Source: Pseudomonas brassicacearum subsp. brassicacearum
GTDB lineage: Bacteria; Pseudomonadota; Gammaproteobacteria; Pseudomonadales; Pseudomonadaceae
Reading direction: 5' to 3'
Assembly (NCBI RefSeq): GCF_008801605.1
Contig: NZ_VZPJ01000011.1
Location: 124,001-188,000, forward strand
Length of the DNA stretch: 64,000 nt
The translations under genes and the position numbers were made by a program. Below, in pieces: positions 8,910 through 17,647 of the stretch. Position 1 is the stretch's first letter. Each line of letters starts with the position of its first letter. The notes under the pieces are model-generated. The model did no database searches, had not been told where the DNA came from, and saw nothing but the letters and a program-made list of their open reading frames with translations.

Positions 8910-9033
8910 GGGGGGTGTGATGATTGTCTTTGGCAGCATGAAAACCAGGCGAAAACGCCAGTTTTAACTTCACCCTTGTAGACCGTCTTGCCCACCCCCA
9001 TATTGGGGCGACTGACGCGTGAAGGAATTCAAC

Positions 9034-10617
9034 TTGAGCGACCTTTTAAACCGCCGCCTGGCCCTGCTCGGCGAGCGCGCCAACCTCTCCCTGCTCGAAC
9101 AGTGCCTGCACGGCATCGAGCGTGAATGCCTGCGCGTCACTGGCGATGGGCACTTGGCGCAGACCCCGCATCCCAAGGCCCTGGGTTCGGCGTTGACCAA
9201 CGAACAGATCACTACCGACTATTCCGAGTCGCTGCTGGAGTTCATCACGCCGGCCCTGGCCAACCCGGCCGATACCCTGCGCAGCCTCGACAAGATCCAC
9301 CGGTTTGCCTACAGCAAACTGGGTGACGAGTACCTGTGGAGCCCTTCGATGCCGTGCCCACTGCCGGCGGAAGAGGACATCCCGATCGCGTATTACGGCA
9401 CCTCGAACATCGGTCGGCTCAAGTACGTCTATCGCAAGGGCCTGGCCCTGCGCTACGGCAAGACCATGCAATGCATTGCCGGGATCCACTACAACTTTTC
9501 CCTGCCGGAAAAGCTCTGGCCCCTGCTCCGGCAGGCCGAAGGCGTCGAGGCCAGCGACCGTGATTTCCAGTCGTCGGCCTACATCGCGCTGATCCGCAAT
9601 TTCCGCCGCTACAGCTGGTTGCTGATGTACCTGTTCGGTGCCTCGCCGGCCCTGGACGCCGGTTTCCTGCGCGGTCGCCCGCACCAGTTGGAACAACTGG
9701 ACCCGGACACCCTGTACCTACCCTACGCCACCAGCCTGCGCATGAGCGACCTGGGTTACCAGAGCAACGCCCAGGCCGGCCTCACGCCTTGCTACAACGA
9801 CCTGGCCAGCTACACCGACAGCCTGCGCAAAGCGGTGGCGACGCCTTATGCGCCGTACGTCGAGGTCGGCACTCACCAGAACGGCGAGTGGGTGCAGCTC
9901 AACACCAACATCCTGCAGATCGAAAACGAGTACTACTCCAACATCCGCCCCAAACGCGTGACCTACACCGGCGAGCGCCCGATCCAGGCCTTGATGGCCC
10001 GGGGTATCCAGTACGTCGAAGTGCGTTGCCTGGACATCAACCCGTTCCTGCCGATGGGTATCGACCTCACCGAGTCGCGGTTCCTCGATGCGTTCCTGCT
10101 GTATTGCGGTCTCAATGACAGCCCGCAGCTGGAAAACAACGAATGCGGCAACGCCACCAGCAACTTCCTGACCGTGGTCAAGGAAGGCCGCAAGCCTGGC
10201 CTGCAATTGCAGCGCCAGGGTCAATCGGTGGACATGCAGGCCTGGGCCGTCGAATTGCTGGAAAAAATCGCACCGTTGGCCTCGCTGCTCGACCAGAGTC
10301 AAGGTGGCGATGCCCACCGCCAGGCGCTGGACGCGCAATTGGCGAAAGTCCGCGACCCGTCCCTGACGCCCTCCGCCCAGGTGCTGGCCGCCATGGCCGA
10401 ACATCAGGAAAGCTTTGCCCAGTTCTCCCTGCGCCAAAGCAAGGCCCACGCCGAGTTCTTCCGCGCCGAGCCTTTGCCCGCCCAGGAACAGACTGCATTC
10501 GAGGAAACCGCCCGAGAATCCCTGGTTCAGCAAACTGAGCTGGAGCAGAACGAGGTGGGGGATTTCGACGTGTTCGTGGGTTCGTATCAGGCGAGCATCC
10601 TGGCGATCAGTAACTGA
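9034..10617 (+). CDS. gshA: Glutamate-cysteine ligase
   Basis: A 527-residue enzyme of the E. coli GshA class. It joins glutamate and cysteine with ATP, the first step of glutathione synthesis. Recognisable parts are HGIERECLRVT (about residues 27-37), ITTDYSESLLEFITPA (about 60-75) and EVRCLDINPF with the following acidic segment. The start is uncertain. A TTG at 9034 has GAAGGA seven bases upstream and gives the length of the P. aeruginosa protein. A GTG at 9019 with GGGGCG upstream would add five residues. I prefer TTG. Glutathione synthesis fits the sulfur-amino-acid genes that follow, though co-regulation is not shown. Confidence 0.93.
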   Translation: MSDLLNRRLALLGERANLSLLEQCLHGIERECLRVTGDGHLAQTPHPKALGSALTNEQITTDYSESLLEFITPALANPADTLRSLDKIHRFAYSKLGDEYLWSPSMPCPLPAEEDIPIAYYGTSNIGRLKYVYRKGLALRYGKTMQCIAGIHYNFSLPEKLWPLLRQAEGVEASDRDFQSSAYIALIRNFRRYSWLLMYLFGASPALDAGFLRGRPHQLEQLDPDTLYLPYATSLRMSDLGYQSNAQAGLTPCYNDLASYTDSLRKAVATPYAPYVEVGTHQNGEWVQLNTNILQIENEYYSNIRPKRVTYTGERPIQALMARGIQYVEVRCLDINPFLPMGIDLTESRFLDAFLLYCGLNDSPQLENNECGNATSNFLTVVKEGRKPGLQLQRQGQSVDMQAWAVELLEKIAPLASLLDQSQGGDAHRQALDAQLAKVRDPSLTPSAQVLAAMAEHQESFAQFSLRQSKAHAEFFRAEPLPAQEQTAFEETARESLVQQTELEQNEVGDFDVFVGSYQASILAISN

Positions 10618-10652
10618 TCCCTCTTTGACGAGGACGCTTCGCTGGACTGCAC

Positions 10653-10764
10653 TGTAGGAGCTGCCGAAGGCTCGGGCCGCGTTCGGACGATCTTTTGATC
10701 TTTCGCTTGGGACTCAAGCGTCTGGGGAAAGATCGCAGCCTCGCTTCGCTCGACAGCTCCTACA
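10653..10764. repeat. Long inverted repeat of the TGTAGGAGCTG family
   Basis: The left arm begins TGTAGGAGCTGCCGAAGGC and the right arm ends CGACAGCTCCTACA, with GATC-rich inner segments (CGATCTTTTGATC and AAGATCGCAGCC). This is a different dispersed repeat family from the GTGGGAGC REPs and occurs only once in the window. Confidence 0.75.
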
Positions 10765-10820
10765 GGCCCAGCGGGAGCAAGCTCCCTCGCCACAAGAGTT
10801 TCAAGCCGTTCTCAATAGAT

Positions 10821-10848
10821 TTTTTCGAAAATAAGCTCATTCGAAAAA
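10821..10848. promoter_or_regulatory. Perfect inverted repeat upstream of tauA
   Basis: TTTTTCGAA (10821-10829) and TTCGAAAAA (10840-10848) are 9-bp perfect arms around a 10-bp AT-rich spacer, just upstream of the putative tau promoter. The size suits binding of a dimeric regulator. Its identity is unknown; CysB, Cbl or a tau-specific factor are possibilities. Confidence 0.5.
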
Positions 10849-10853
10849 GTTAT

Positions 10854-10884
10854 TTATTTTCCAATTCTTAGATCATTTAGTCTC
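10854..10884 (+). promoter_or_regulatory. tauA promoter region sharing a 12-bp element with tcyJ
   Basis: TTATTTTCCAAT (10854-10865) is identical to the element at 21174-21185 upstream of tcyJ. TTTAGTCTC further on (10876-10884) resembles the TATAGTCTC found there and looks like a -10 region. The shared sequence suggests common sulfur-starvation control. Confidence 0.45.
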
Positions 10885-10926
10885 CTCCAACGCCGAACAT
10901 CCGGCGGCCTGTTGAGGAGCTTTCCC

Positions 10927-11904
10927 ATGTCTTTGAGTTTCCCCCTTCGCCTTCTCGCGGCCGCTTCCCTGGCTGCAACGAGTCTTTTTGCCCAGGCGGC
11001 CGACCTGACCGTCGCTTACCAGACCACCGTCGACCCGGCCAAAGTCGCCCAGGCCGATGGTGCCTACGAAAAAGCCACCCAGGCCAAGATCGACTGGCGC
11101 AAGTTCGACAACGGCGCCGATGTCATCACCGCCATCGCCTCGGGCGACGTGCAGATCGGCTACCTCGGTTCCAGCCCGTTGACCGCGGCCATCACCCGCA
11201 AGGTCCCGGTGGAAACCTTCCTCATCGCCACCCAGATCGGCGCCGCCGAAGCCTTGGTGGTTCGTGACGGTTCGGGCATCAACTCCCCGCAAGACCTGAT
11301 CGGCAAGAAAATCGCCGTGCCATTCGTGTCCACCGGGCACTACAGCCTGCTCGCCGCGTTGAAGCACTGGAATATCGACCCGTCGAAAGTCACCGTACTC
11401 AACCTGGCGCCACCGGCCATCATTGCCGCCTGGAAGCGCGGCGACATCGACGCCACTTACGTCTGGGACCCGGCCCTGGGCGTGGCCAAGGAAAACGGCA
11501 AGGTCCTGATCACCTCCGCGGAACTGGCCAAGTTCGGCGCCCCGACCTTCGACGCCTGGATAGTGCGCAAGGACTTCGCCCAGAAGCATCCTGAAATTGT
11601 CACCGCCTTCGCCAAAGTGACCCTGGATGCCTACGCCCAGTACCGCAAGGACCCACAAGCCTGGCTGGCCGATACGTCCAACGTCGACAAACTGGTGAAG
11701 CTCTCCGGCGCCAAGGCCAGCGATATCCCGCTGTTGCTGCAAGGCAATGTCTTTCCCCTCGCGGCCGATCAGGTCGTGAGCCTCGGCGCACCGACCACCC
11801 AAGCCATCACCGACACCGCAGCGTTCCTCAAGGAGCAAGGCAAGGTCGAAGCCGTGCTGCCGGACTACGCGCCTTACGTCAGCGCCAAATACATCACTCG
11901 TTGA
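10927..11904 (+). CDS. tauA: Taurine ABC transporter, periplasmic substrate-binding protein
   Basis: A 325-residue protein with a Sec signal peptide of about 24 residues (cleavage near AQA/AD). It is followed by the NMT1/SsuA-like binding fold: DLTVAYQTTVDPAKVAQADG, GSSPLTAAI and PFVSTGHYSLLAAL. It delivers taurine to the TauBC importer under sulfate limitation. ATG 10927 is preceded by GAGGAGC. TauB, TauC and TauD follow with gaps of 21, -4 and 49 bp, which supports the taurine assignment over a generic sulfonate one. Confidence 0.92.
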   Translation: MSLSFPLRLLAAASLAATSLFAQAADLTVAYQTTVDPAKVAQADGAYEKATQAKIDWRKFDNGADVITAIASGDVQIGYLGSSPLTAAITRKVPVETFLIATQIGAAEALVVRDGSGINSPQDLIGKKIAVPFVSTGHYSLLAALKHWNIDPSKVTVLNLAPPAIIAAWKRGDIDATYVWDPALGVAKENGKVLITSAELAKFGAPTFDAWIVRKDFAQKHPEIVTAFAKVTLDAYAQYRKDPQAWLADTSNVDKLVKLSGAKASDIPLLLQGNVFPLAADQVVSLGAPTTQAITDTAAFLKEQGKVEAVLPDYAPYVSAKYITR

Positions 11905-11925
11905 GCAGGAAAAGGGAGACACGCG

Positions 11926-12720
11926 ATGGCCTTGCTACAGCTGGAGCGCATCAGCGCACAGTACCCCGGCGCGGCGGAACCGGTGCTGGCGGATATTTCC
12001 CTGACCCTGGGGCCCCAGCAATTGCTGGTTGCCCTCGGCCCGTCCGGCAGTGGCAAAACATCGCTGTTGAACCTGATTGCCGGGTTCGTCGAGCCCAGCG
12101 CCGGGCAGATCACCCTCGACGGCACGCCGGTCAAGGGTCCGAGCGCCGAGCGCGGCGTGGTGTTCCAGGACGATGCACTGCTGCCTTGGCAGGACGTGCT
12201 GGCAAACGTTGGGTTCGGCCTGGAACTGGCTGGGGTCGGCAAGCAAAAGCGCGAAGCCCGGGCCCGGGAAATGCTTGCCCTGGTTGACCTGGCCGGTTTC
12301 GAGCAACGTCGTGTCTGGCAGCTTTCCGGCGGCCAGAAGCAACGCGTCGGCCTGGCCCGGGCGCTGGCGGCCGACCCACGCGTGCTGTTGATGGACGAAC
12401 CTTTCGGTGCGCTGGACGCCTTCACCCGCGAGCAGATGCAGGAACTGTTGCTGCAGGTCTGGCAGCGCACCGCCAAGCCGGTGTTCCTGATCACCCATGA
12501 CATTGAAGAAGCCGTGTTCCTCGCCACCGACTTGATTCTGTTGGCACCTAACCCGGGGCAGATCGTCGAGCGCCTGAGCCTGGATTTCGGCCAACGCTAC
12601 GGGGCCGGGGAATCGGCGCGGTCGATCAAATCCGACCCGCGCTTTATCGAAACCCGCGAGCATGTGCTCGCCAAGGTGTTCGCCCAACGCAGCGCCACTC
12701 GACCACAGGAGCGCGCATGA
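11926..12720 (+). CDS. tauB: Taurine ABC transporter, ATP-binding subunit
   Basis: A 264-residue ATPase of the nitrate/sulfonate/taurine ABC class. It has Walker A GPSGSGKTS (about residues 43-51), signature LSGGQKQRVGLARAL (about 133-147) and Walker B VLLMDEPFGALD, followed by the switch histidine in LITHDIEEA. It powers taurine uptake at the inner membrane. The ribosome site GGGAGACACGCG precedes the ATG. Its end overlaps tauC by four bases. Confidence 0.93.
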   Translation: MALLQLERISAQYPGAAEPVLADISLTLGPQQLLVALGPSGSGKTSLLNLIAGFVEPSAGQITLDGTPVKGPSAERGVVFQDDALLPWQDVLANVGFGLELAGVGKQKREARAREMLALVDLAGFEQRRVWQLSGGQKQRVGLARALAADPRVLLMDEPFGALDAFTREQMQELLLQVWQRTAKPVFLITHDIEEAVFLATDLILLAPNPGQIVERLSLDFGQRYGAGESARSIKSDPRFIETREHVLAKVFAQRSATRPQERA

Positions 12721-13556
12721 GCAGCTACGAAATTCCAGCCGTCGTCAGTGAAACTACGAGCAGGCGCGCGACCAACGACTCAAGGCCCAGCCTGAGTACA
12801 CGCTGGATCAGCGGCTTGACCCTGATCGCCCTGCTGGCGGTCTGGTGGGCCGTCACCGCGAGCGGCCTGATCGAACCGCTGTTCCTGCCCTCGCCGTCTG
12901 CAGTGCTGCAAAAAGGTTGGCTGCTGGCAACCAGCGGCTACATGGACTCGACCCTCTGGCAGCACCTGGCCGCCAGCCTTGAACGCATCGGCCTGGGCCT
13001 GCTGTTCGCGGTGCTGACGGCGGTGCCGGTGGGCATCGCCATTGGCGCCAACCGCATCGCTCGCGGCGTGCTCGACCCGTTGATCGAGTTCTACCGGCCG
13101 ATTCCGCCGCTGGCGTACCTGCCGTTGATCGTGATCTGGTGCGGCATCGGCGAGTTGTCGAAAGTGCTGCTGATCTACCTGGCGATTTTCGCCCCGATTG
13201 CCATCGCCACCGCCACCGGTGTGCGCACTGTCGACCGGGCCAAGCTACGCGCTGCGCAATCGTTGGGCGCCACGCGGGCCCAGTTGATTCGCCACGTGAT
13301 CGTGCCCAGTGCCTTGCCGGACATCCTCACCGGCATTCGCATTGGCCTGGGCGTGGGTTGGTCGACGCTGGTGGCCGCCGAGCTGATCGCCGCCACCAGC
13401 GGCCTGGGGTTCATGGTGCAGTCAGCGGCGCAGTTCCTGGTCACCGACGTGGTGGTACTGGGGATCCTGGTGATCGCACTGATCGCCTTCGCCATGGAAA
13501 TGGGCCTGCGCGCCCTGCAACGCAAACTGGTGCCGTGGCACGGCCAGGCCCATTGA
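12717..13556 (+). CDS. tauC: Taurine ABC transporter, permease subunit
   Basis: A 279-residue inner-membrane permease with about six hydrophobic segments. The first is ISGLTLIALLAVWWAVTASG (about residues 32-51). The EAA-like cytoplasmic loop is AQSLGATRAQLIRHVIVP (about 185-202). The ATG overlaps the tauB stop (ATGA). It forms the channel of the TauABC importer. The N-terminal 30 residues are polar and poorly conserved. Confidence 0.92.
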   Translation: MSSYEIPAVVSETTSRRATNDSRPSLSTRWISGLTLIALLAVWWAVTASGLIEPLFLPSPSAVLQKGWLLATSGYMDSTLWQHLAASLERIGLGLLFAVLTAVPVGIAIGANRIARGVLDPLIEFYRPIPPLAYLPLIVIWCGIGELSKVLLIYLAIFAPIAIATATGVRTVDRAKLRAAQSLGATRAQLIRHVIVPSALPDILTGIRIGLGVGWSTLVAAELIAATSGLGFMVQSAAQFLVTDVVVLGILVIALIAFAMEMGLRALQRKLVPWHGQAH

Positions 13557-13605
13557 TACCCAATGACTACGCCGACCATTCGGCGCCCAATCCGAGAACT
13601 CGACG

Positions 13606-14448
13606 ATGAACCGCCCGACCATTACTCCCTTGAGCACAGCCCTCGGCGCGCAGATCAGTGGGATCGATATCAGCCAGCCGCTGAGCCCGGAACATCGCGA
13701 GGCCATCGAGCAGGCTTTGCTTGAACATCAGGTGTTGTTCTTTCGCGACCAGCCAATCGAACCGGAGCAACAAGCGCGTTTCGCCGCGCATTTTGGCGAC
13801 CTGCACATTCACCCGATCTACCCCAACATACCGGAACAGCCGGAAGTACTGGTGCTCGACACCGCCGTCACCGATGTTCGCGACAACGCCGTGTGGCACA
13901 CCGACGTGACCTTTCTCCCGACGCCGGCCATGGGCGCGGTGCTCAGCGCCAAGCTACTGCCGGCGTTTGGCGGCGACACGTTGTGGGCCAGCGGCATCGC
14001 GGCCTACGAAGCCCTGTCAGCCCCGTTGAAACGCTTGCTGGAAGGCCTGACAGCGACCCACGATTTCACCCGGTCCTTTCCATTGGAACGGTTTGGCAAC
14101 ACCACCGAAGACCTGGCGCGCTGGGAAGAGGCACGGCGGAAAAACCCACCGCTGTCCCATCCGGTGATCCGCACTCATCCGGTGAGCGGGCGACGGTCAC
14201 TGTTCGTCAATGAAGGCTTCACGACACGGATCAACGAGCTGTCGGAAACCGAAAGCGAGGTGATCCTGAAACTGCTCTTCGCCCACGCCACCCGCCCGGA
14301 GCTCACCCTGCGCTGGCGCTGGCAGGTCAACGACGTGGCGTTCTGGGACAACCGCGTCACCCAGCACTTTGCCGTGGATGATTACCGCCCCGCCCGCCGG
14401 GTGATGCACCGGGCGACGGTGTTGGGGGATGTGCCGTTTTTCAGGTGA
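13606..14448 (+). CDS. tauD: Taurine dioxygenase
   Basis: A 280-residue Fe(II)/2-oxoglutarate dioxygenase that hydroxylates taurine, releasing sulfite and aminoacetaldehyde. The metal triad is present as H98-T-D100 (VWHTDVTF) and H254 (TQHFAVDDY), almost identical in position to E. coli TauD (99, 101, 255). The 2-oxoglutarate-binding arginine lies in RRVMHRATV near the C terminus. It is the last gene of the tauABCD operon, and a perfect REP palindrome 21 bp after the stop may end transcription. Confidence 0.94.
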   Translation: MNRPTITPLSTALGAQISGIDISQPLSPEHREAIEQALLEHQVLFFRDQPIEPEQQARFAAHFGDLHIHPIYPNIPEQPEVLVLDTAVTDVRDNAVWHTDVTFLPTPAMGAVLSAKLLPAFGGDTLWASGIAAYEALSAPLKRLLEGLTATHDFTRSFPLERFGNTTEDLARWEEARRKNPPLSHPVIRTHPVSGRRSLFVNEGFTTRINELSETESEVILKLLFAHATRPELTLRWRWQVNDVAFWDNRVTQHFAVDDYRPARRVMHRATVLGDVPFFR

Positions 14449-14469
14449 GGCACCGAGTCTGAATTGCTC

Positions 14470-14501
14470 TTGTGGCGAGGGGATTTATCCCCTCGCCACA
14501 A
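14470..14501. repeat. REP palindrome, GTGGCGAGGGG subtype, after tauD
   Basis: TTGTGGCGAGGGGAT and its complement ATCCCCTCGCCACAA form a 32-bp near-perfect palindrome between the convergent tauD and aldo-keto reductase genes. A strong hairpin is likely in both transcripts. Confidence 0.88.
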
Positions 14502-14541
14502 GATTGTGTATTCAGCTGATCATTGCAGATCAGCCGATTCG

Positions 14542-15579
14542 TTACTCAGCCGACGAGGGCTTCTCCCAAAGATTGATCCCGCCCTCCAGGGCAAACCGAT
14601 CGATCTGCGCCAGTTCTTCAGCACTGAAGCTCAGGTTCTTCAACGCCCCGACGTTCTCGATGATCTGCTCCGGCCGGCTGGCGCCGATCAGCGCGCTGGT
14701 CACGCGGGGATCGCGCAGGGTCCAGGCCAGGGCCATTTGCGCCAGGCTCTGGCCGCGCCGCTGGGCGATCTCATTGAGGGCACGTACATGGGCGATGTTT
14801 TCCTCCGACAGGTGCGAAGCCTGCAATGAGCCGCCGCCCGGACGGTTCACCCGCGCATCGGCCGGAATACCCTTGAGGTACTTGTCGGTCAACAAGCCCT
14901 GGGCCAGTGGCGTGAAAGCGATCACACCGGTACCCAGTTCGTCGGTGGCGTCCAGCAGGTCTTTCTCCACCCAGCGGTTGAGCAGGTTGTAGGCCGGCTG
15001 GTGAATCAGCAGCGGGACTTTCCACTCTTTGAGCAGCGCCGCCATTTCCCGGGTCTTCACCCCGGAATACGAGGAAATGCCGATGTACAACGCCTTGCCC
15101 TGCTGAACGGCAGTGGCCAGTGCGCTGGCGGTTTCTTCCAGTGGGGTGTCGGGGTCGAAGCGGTGGGAATAGAAGATATCCACATAGTCCAGCCCCAGGC
15201 GTTGCAGGCTCTGGTCGAGGCTGGCGAGCACGTATTTGCGCGAGCCACCACCCTGGCCGTATGGGCCCGGCCACATGTCCCAACCGGCCTTGCTGGAGAT
15301 GATCAACTCATCGCGGTACTGCTTGAAATCTTCGCGCAGCAACCGGCCGAAATTGATCTCGGCGCTGCCGTAGGGCGGGCCGTAGTTGTTTGCCAGGTCG
15401 AAGTGGTTGATGCCCAGGTCAAACGCCGTACGCAGCAAGGCGCGCTGGGTATCGATGGGCGTACTGTCGCCAAAGTTGTGCCACAACCCCAGCGACAGCG
15501 CCGGCAGCACCAGCCCGCTGCGACCGACGCGGCGGTAGGGAATGGACTCATAGCGGTTTTGCGCAGCGGTGTAGGTCAT
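14542..15579 (-). CDS. Aldo/keto reductase of the YghZ (GpR) type
   Basis: A 345-residue NADPH-dependent TIM-barrel reductase. Family features are RRVGRSGLVLPALSLGLW (residues 15-32), the catalytic Tyr region FDLANNYGPPYGSAE, the Lys in SSKAGWDMWPGPYG, and IFYSHRFDPDTPLEET. The GPPYGSAE and WPGPYGxGGSRKY pattern is typical of YghZ, L-glyceraldehyde 3-phosphate reductase, which also reduces methylglyoxal in E. coli. I chose ATG 15579 (MTYTAAQNRYESIPYRRVG), giving the family length of 346. It stands alone and converges on tauD. Confidence 0.85.
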   Translation of the reverse strand: MTYTAAQNRYESIPYRRVGRSGLVLPALSLGLWHNFGDSTPIDTQRALLRTAFDLGINHFDLANNYGPPYGSAEINFGRLLREDFKQYRDELIISSKAGWDMWPGPYGQGGGSRKYVLASLDQSLQRLGLDYVDIFYSHRFDPDTPLEETASALATAVQQGKALYIGISSYSGVKTREMAALLKEWKVPLLIHQPAYNLLNRWVEKDLLDATDELGTGVIAFTPLAQGLLTDKYLKGIPADARVNRPGGGSLQASHLSEENIAHVRALNEIAQRRGQSLAQMALAWTLRDPRVTSALIGASRPEQIIENVGALKNLSFSAEELAQIDRFALEGGINLWEKPSSAE

Positions 15580-15662
15580 CGAAAGGCTCTCTGTTCGGAC
15601 GCTGGTGGCAGAAGCTAACACTTCACAGACGCATCGGTCAGGCTGAAAGTTCGCATATCAGG

Positions 15663-15752
15663 TGTGGGAGCGGGCTTGCTCGCGAAAGCGGTGTATCAGT
15701 CAGCACAAATTCTGAATTTGCCGACGCATTCGCGAGCAAGCCCGCTCCCACA
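15663..15752. repeat. REPIN
   Basis: TGTGGGAGCGGGCTTGCTCG and its complement (CGAGCAAGCCCGCTCCCACA) bound a 90-bp inverted repeat in the gap upstream of the aldo-keto reductase and downstream of the LysR gene. Confidence 0.9.
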
Positions 15753-15784
15753 GGGTTTGCAGTGCCAGGAAGTCGGAGACCACA

Positions 15785-16675
15785 CTAACGCGCCTGCGCA
15801 AACACCTCCGCCACCCAATCCACGAATACACGAACCCGCGGCGACATGAGTCGGTTGTGCGGATAGAGCACCGACACCGGCATGGACGGTGGTGGGGTGG
15901 CGGTGAGGACTTCCTGCATCAGGCCCTGCCGGATCGGCTCTTCCATCCGGTAATGCGGGCATTGGATCAGGCCCAGGCCGGCGATGGCCGAGGCGGCATA
16001 GATTTCGGCGCCGGACACCGACAGCGAGCCCCCGATCGGGACCTCCTTGAGCTCGCCATCGACCATGAACTCAAACGGATACAGTTTGGCGGTGGTCCGC
16101 GAGACGTAATTCACCGCCTTGTGATGTTTCAAGTCATCGAGGCACTTCGGCTCGCCGTACTGGCGCAAGTAACCGGGGCTGGCGCAGGTGATCTGCCGAA
16201 GATTGGCGACACGCCGGCCGATCAATGATGAGTCCGCCAACTCACCGGAGCGCAGCACGCAATCGACGCCTTCGGCGATCAGATCGACGAAACGATCGGC
16301 CTCGCTGATGAACAGTTCTATTTCGGGATAGCGGGCCATGAATTGTGGCAACGCCGGAATCACGAAATACCGTGCCTGGGTGCCGTGCAAGTCCACCCTC
16401 AACTTGCCTTTGGGCGCCACGCCGCGAAACGCCAGTTCGGCTTCTTCAAGTTCCGCCAGCAATTGCACGCAGCGTGGGTAATAGGCTTCGCCATCGAGGG
16501 TCGGGCGCACCTTGCGAGTGCTGCGCTCCAACAAGCGAACGCCCAGCCAGGCTTCGAATTGATTGAGGGTATGGGTCAGCGTGGCCCGTGGCATGTTCAA
16601 GTCTTCAGCAGCCAGGGTGAAACTGCTTCGCTCGTAGATGCGCACGAACACCTTCATCGCTTTGACTTGATCCAT
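15785..16675 (-). CDS. LysR-family transcriptional regulator (CrgA-like subgroup)
   Basis: A 296-residue LysR-type regulator. The N-terminal winged helix is MDQVKAMKVFVRIYERSSFT to about residue 60, and the effector-binding domain runs from about 90 to 290. The start of the helix-turn-helix and the short effector domain resemble the CrgA/DmlR subgroup, whose members usually control a divergent oxidoreductase. It is divergent from the SDR gene at 16792 across 116 bp that contain a near-perfect 17-bp palindrome, so it probably regulates that gene and itself. The inducer is unknown. Confidence 0.88.
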   Translation of the reverse strand: MDQVKAMKVFVRIYERSSFTLAAEDLNMPRATLTHTLNQFEAWLGVRLLERSTRKVRPTLDGEAYYPRCVQLLAELEEAELAFRGVAPKGKLRVDLHGTQARYFVIPALPQFMARYPEIELFISEADRFVDLIAEGVDCVLRSGELADSSLIGRRVANLRQITCASPGYLRQYGEPKCLDDLKHHKAVNYVSRTTAKLYPFEFMVDGELKEVPIGGSLSVSGAEIYAASAIAGLGLIQCPHYRMEEPIRQGLMQEVLTATPPPSMPVSVLYPHNRLMSPRVRVFVDWVAEVFAQAR

Positions 16676-16700
16676 CTGAATCCGGTGCCTTTATTGTTAG

Positions 16701-16717
16701 TGATTGTTGAACAGTCA
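16701..16717. promoter_or_regulatory. Candidate LysR operator between the LysR and SDR genes
   Basis: TGATTGTTGAACAGTCA is a 17-bp palindrome apart from two position pairs and the centre, with the T-N11-A layout expected of LysR sites. It is 25 bp from the regulator start and 75 bp from the SDR start. Confidence 0.5.
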
Positions 16718-16791
16718 AGGCAACTTTCGGGCATTTATCGCCGAGAGTAAACATGTGAACCTGGCCTCACCCACTTCAAGAGGACTCAAGC

Positions 16792-17532
16792 ATGCCGACT
16801 CAAACGTCCAAAGTTGCCATCATCACCGGTGCTTCCCGCGGCATCGGCGCCGAAATCGCCAAGCAACTGGCCAGCGAAGGTTTCGCCGTCGTCATCAACT
16901 ACGCCAACAGCGCCAGTGAGGCGTCCAAGTTGGTGGTGCAACTGCGCCAGGCCGGCCACCAAGCCATAGCGGTGAAGGCAGACGTGTCCTCTGCCGCCGA
17001 TGTCCGCAGGATGTTCGATGAAACCGAAGCGCAACTGGGCAAGGTCGATGTATTGATCAACAACGCCGGCATCCTCCAAGTGATGCCCCTGGCGCAGCAC
17101 AGCGACGAGTTGTTCGACCAGACGTTCGCCATCAACACCCGTGGCACCTTCAATACCCTGCGCGAAGCCGCGACCCGTTTGAATGACGGTGGCCGGATCG
17201 TGAACTTTTCCAGCAGCACCGTGGGCCTGAACCTGCCGGGCTACTCGGTGTACATCGCCAGCAAGGCCGCAGTGGAATCCCTGACCCAGGTGTTCGCCAA
17301 GGAACTGCGCGGTCGGCAGATCACGGTCAATGCCGTGGCCCCCGGCCCAGTCGCCACCGAACTGTTCATGCACGGCAAAAGTGAGGAACAGGTGCAGCAC
17401 TACGCCAAGATGCCGCCCCTGGAACGCCTCGGCCAGCCGCAAGACATTGCCAGCATCATCGCGTTCCTGGTGAGCCCGGCCGCTGGATGGGTGAATGGAC
17501 AGATCCTGCGGGCCAATGGCGGACTAGTCTGA
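16792..17532 (+). CDS. Short-chain dehydrogenase/reductase
   Basis: A 246-residue classical SDR with a Rossmann fold. The NAD(P) motif is TGASRGIG (residues 13-20), followed by NNAG (about 89). The catalytic Ser lies in NFSSSTVG and YxxxK is YIASK (about 155-159). ATG 16792 is preceded by AGAGGACTCAAGC. An R-type residue after the second strand is consistent with NADPH preference. It resembles FabG-like 3-oxoacyl reductases, but no fatty-acid context is present and the substrate is unknown. The divergent LysR gene probably controls it. Confidence 0.86.
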   Translation: MPTQTSKVAIITGASRGIGAEIAKQLASEGFAVVINYANSASEASKLVVQLRQAGHQAIAVKADVSSAADVRRMFDETEAQLGKVDVLINNAGILQVMPLAQHSDELFDQTFAINTRGTFNTLREAATRLNDGGRIVNFSSSTVGLNLPGYSVYIASKAAVESLTQVFAKELRGRQITVNAVAPGPVATELFMHGKSEEQVQHYAKMPPLERLGQPQDIASIIAFLVSPAAGWVNGQILRANGGLV

Positions 17533-17562
17533 GGCTTTTTCCTGCATCGCCAGCTAAACCGC

Positions 17563-17630
17563 CATCGCGAGCAAGCTCGCTCCCACAGGGGTCAAGTGAT
17601 TCCCTTGTGGGAGCGAGCTTGCTCGCGATG
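17563..17630. repeat. REPIN, outward-facing orientation
   Basis: CATCGCGAGCAAGCTCGCTC then CCACA, and the complementary TGTGGGAGCGAGCTTGCTCG, bound a 68-bp inverted repeat. It lies between the convergent SDR and betT genes. Confidence 0.9.
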
Positions 17631-17647
17631 AGGTCGGTGCAGATGAG

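Larger units (their letters stand above)
10618..10926. other. Gap between gshA and tauA: repeats and tau promoter
   Basis: The left half holds a 112-bp inverted repeat and a half REP (GGGAGCAAGCTCCCTCGCCAC, about 10772-10792). The right half (10800-10885) is AT-rich and carries the tau promoter region. No gene is seen. Confidence 0.8.
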
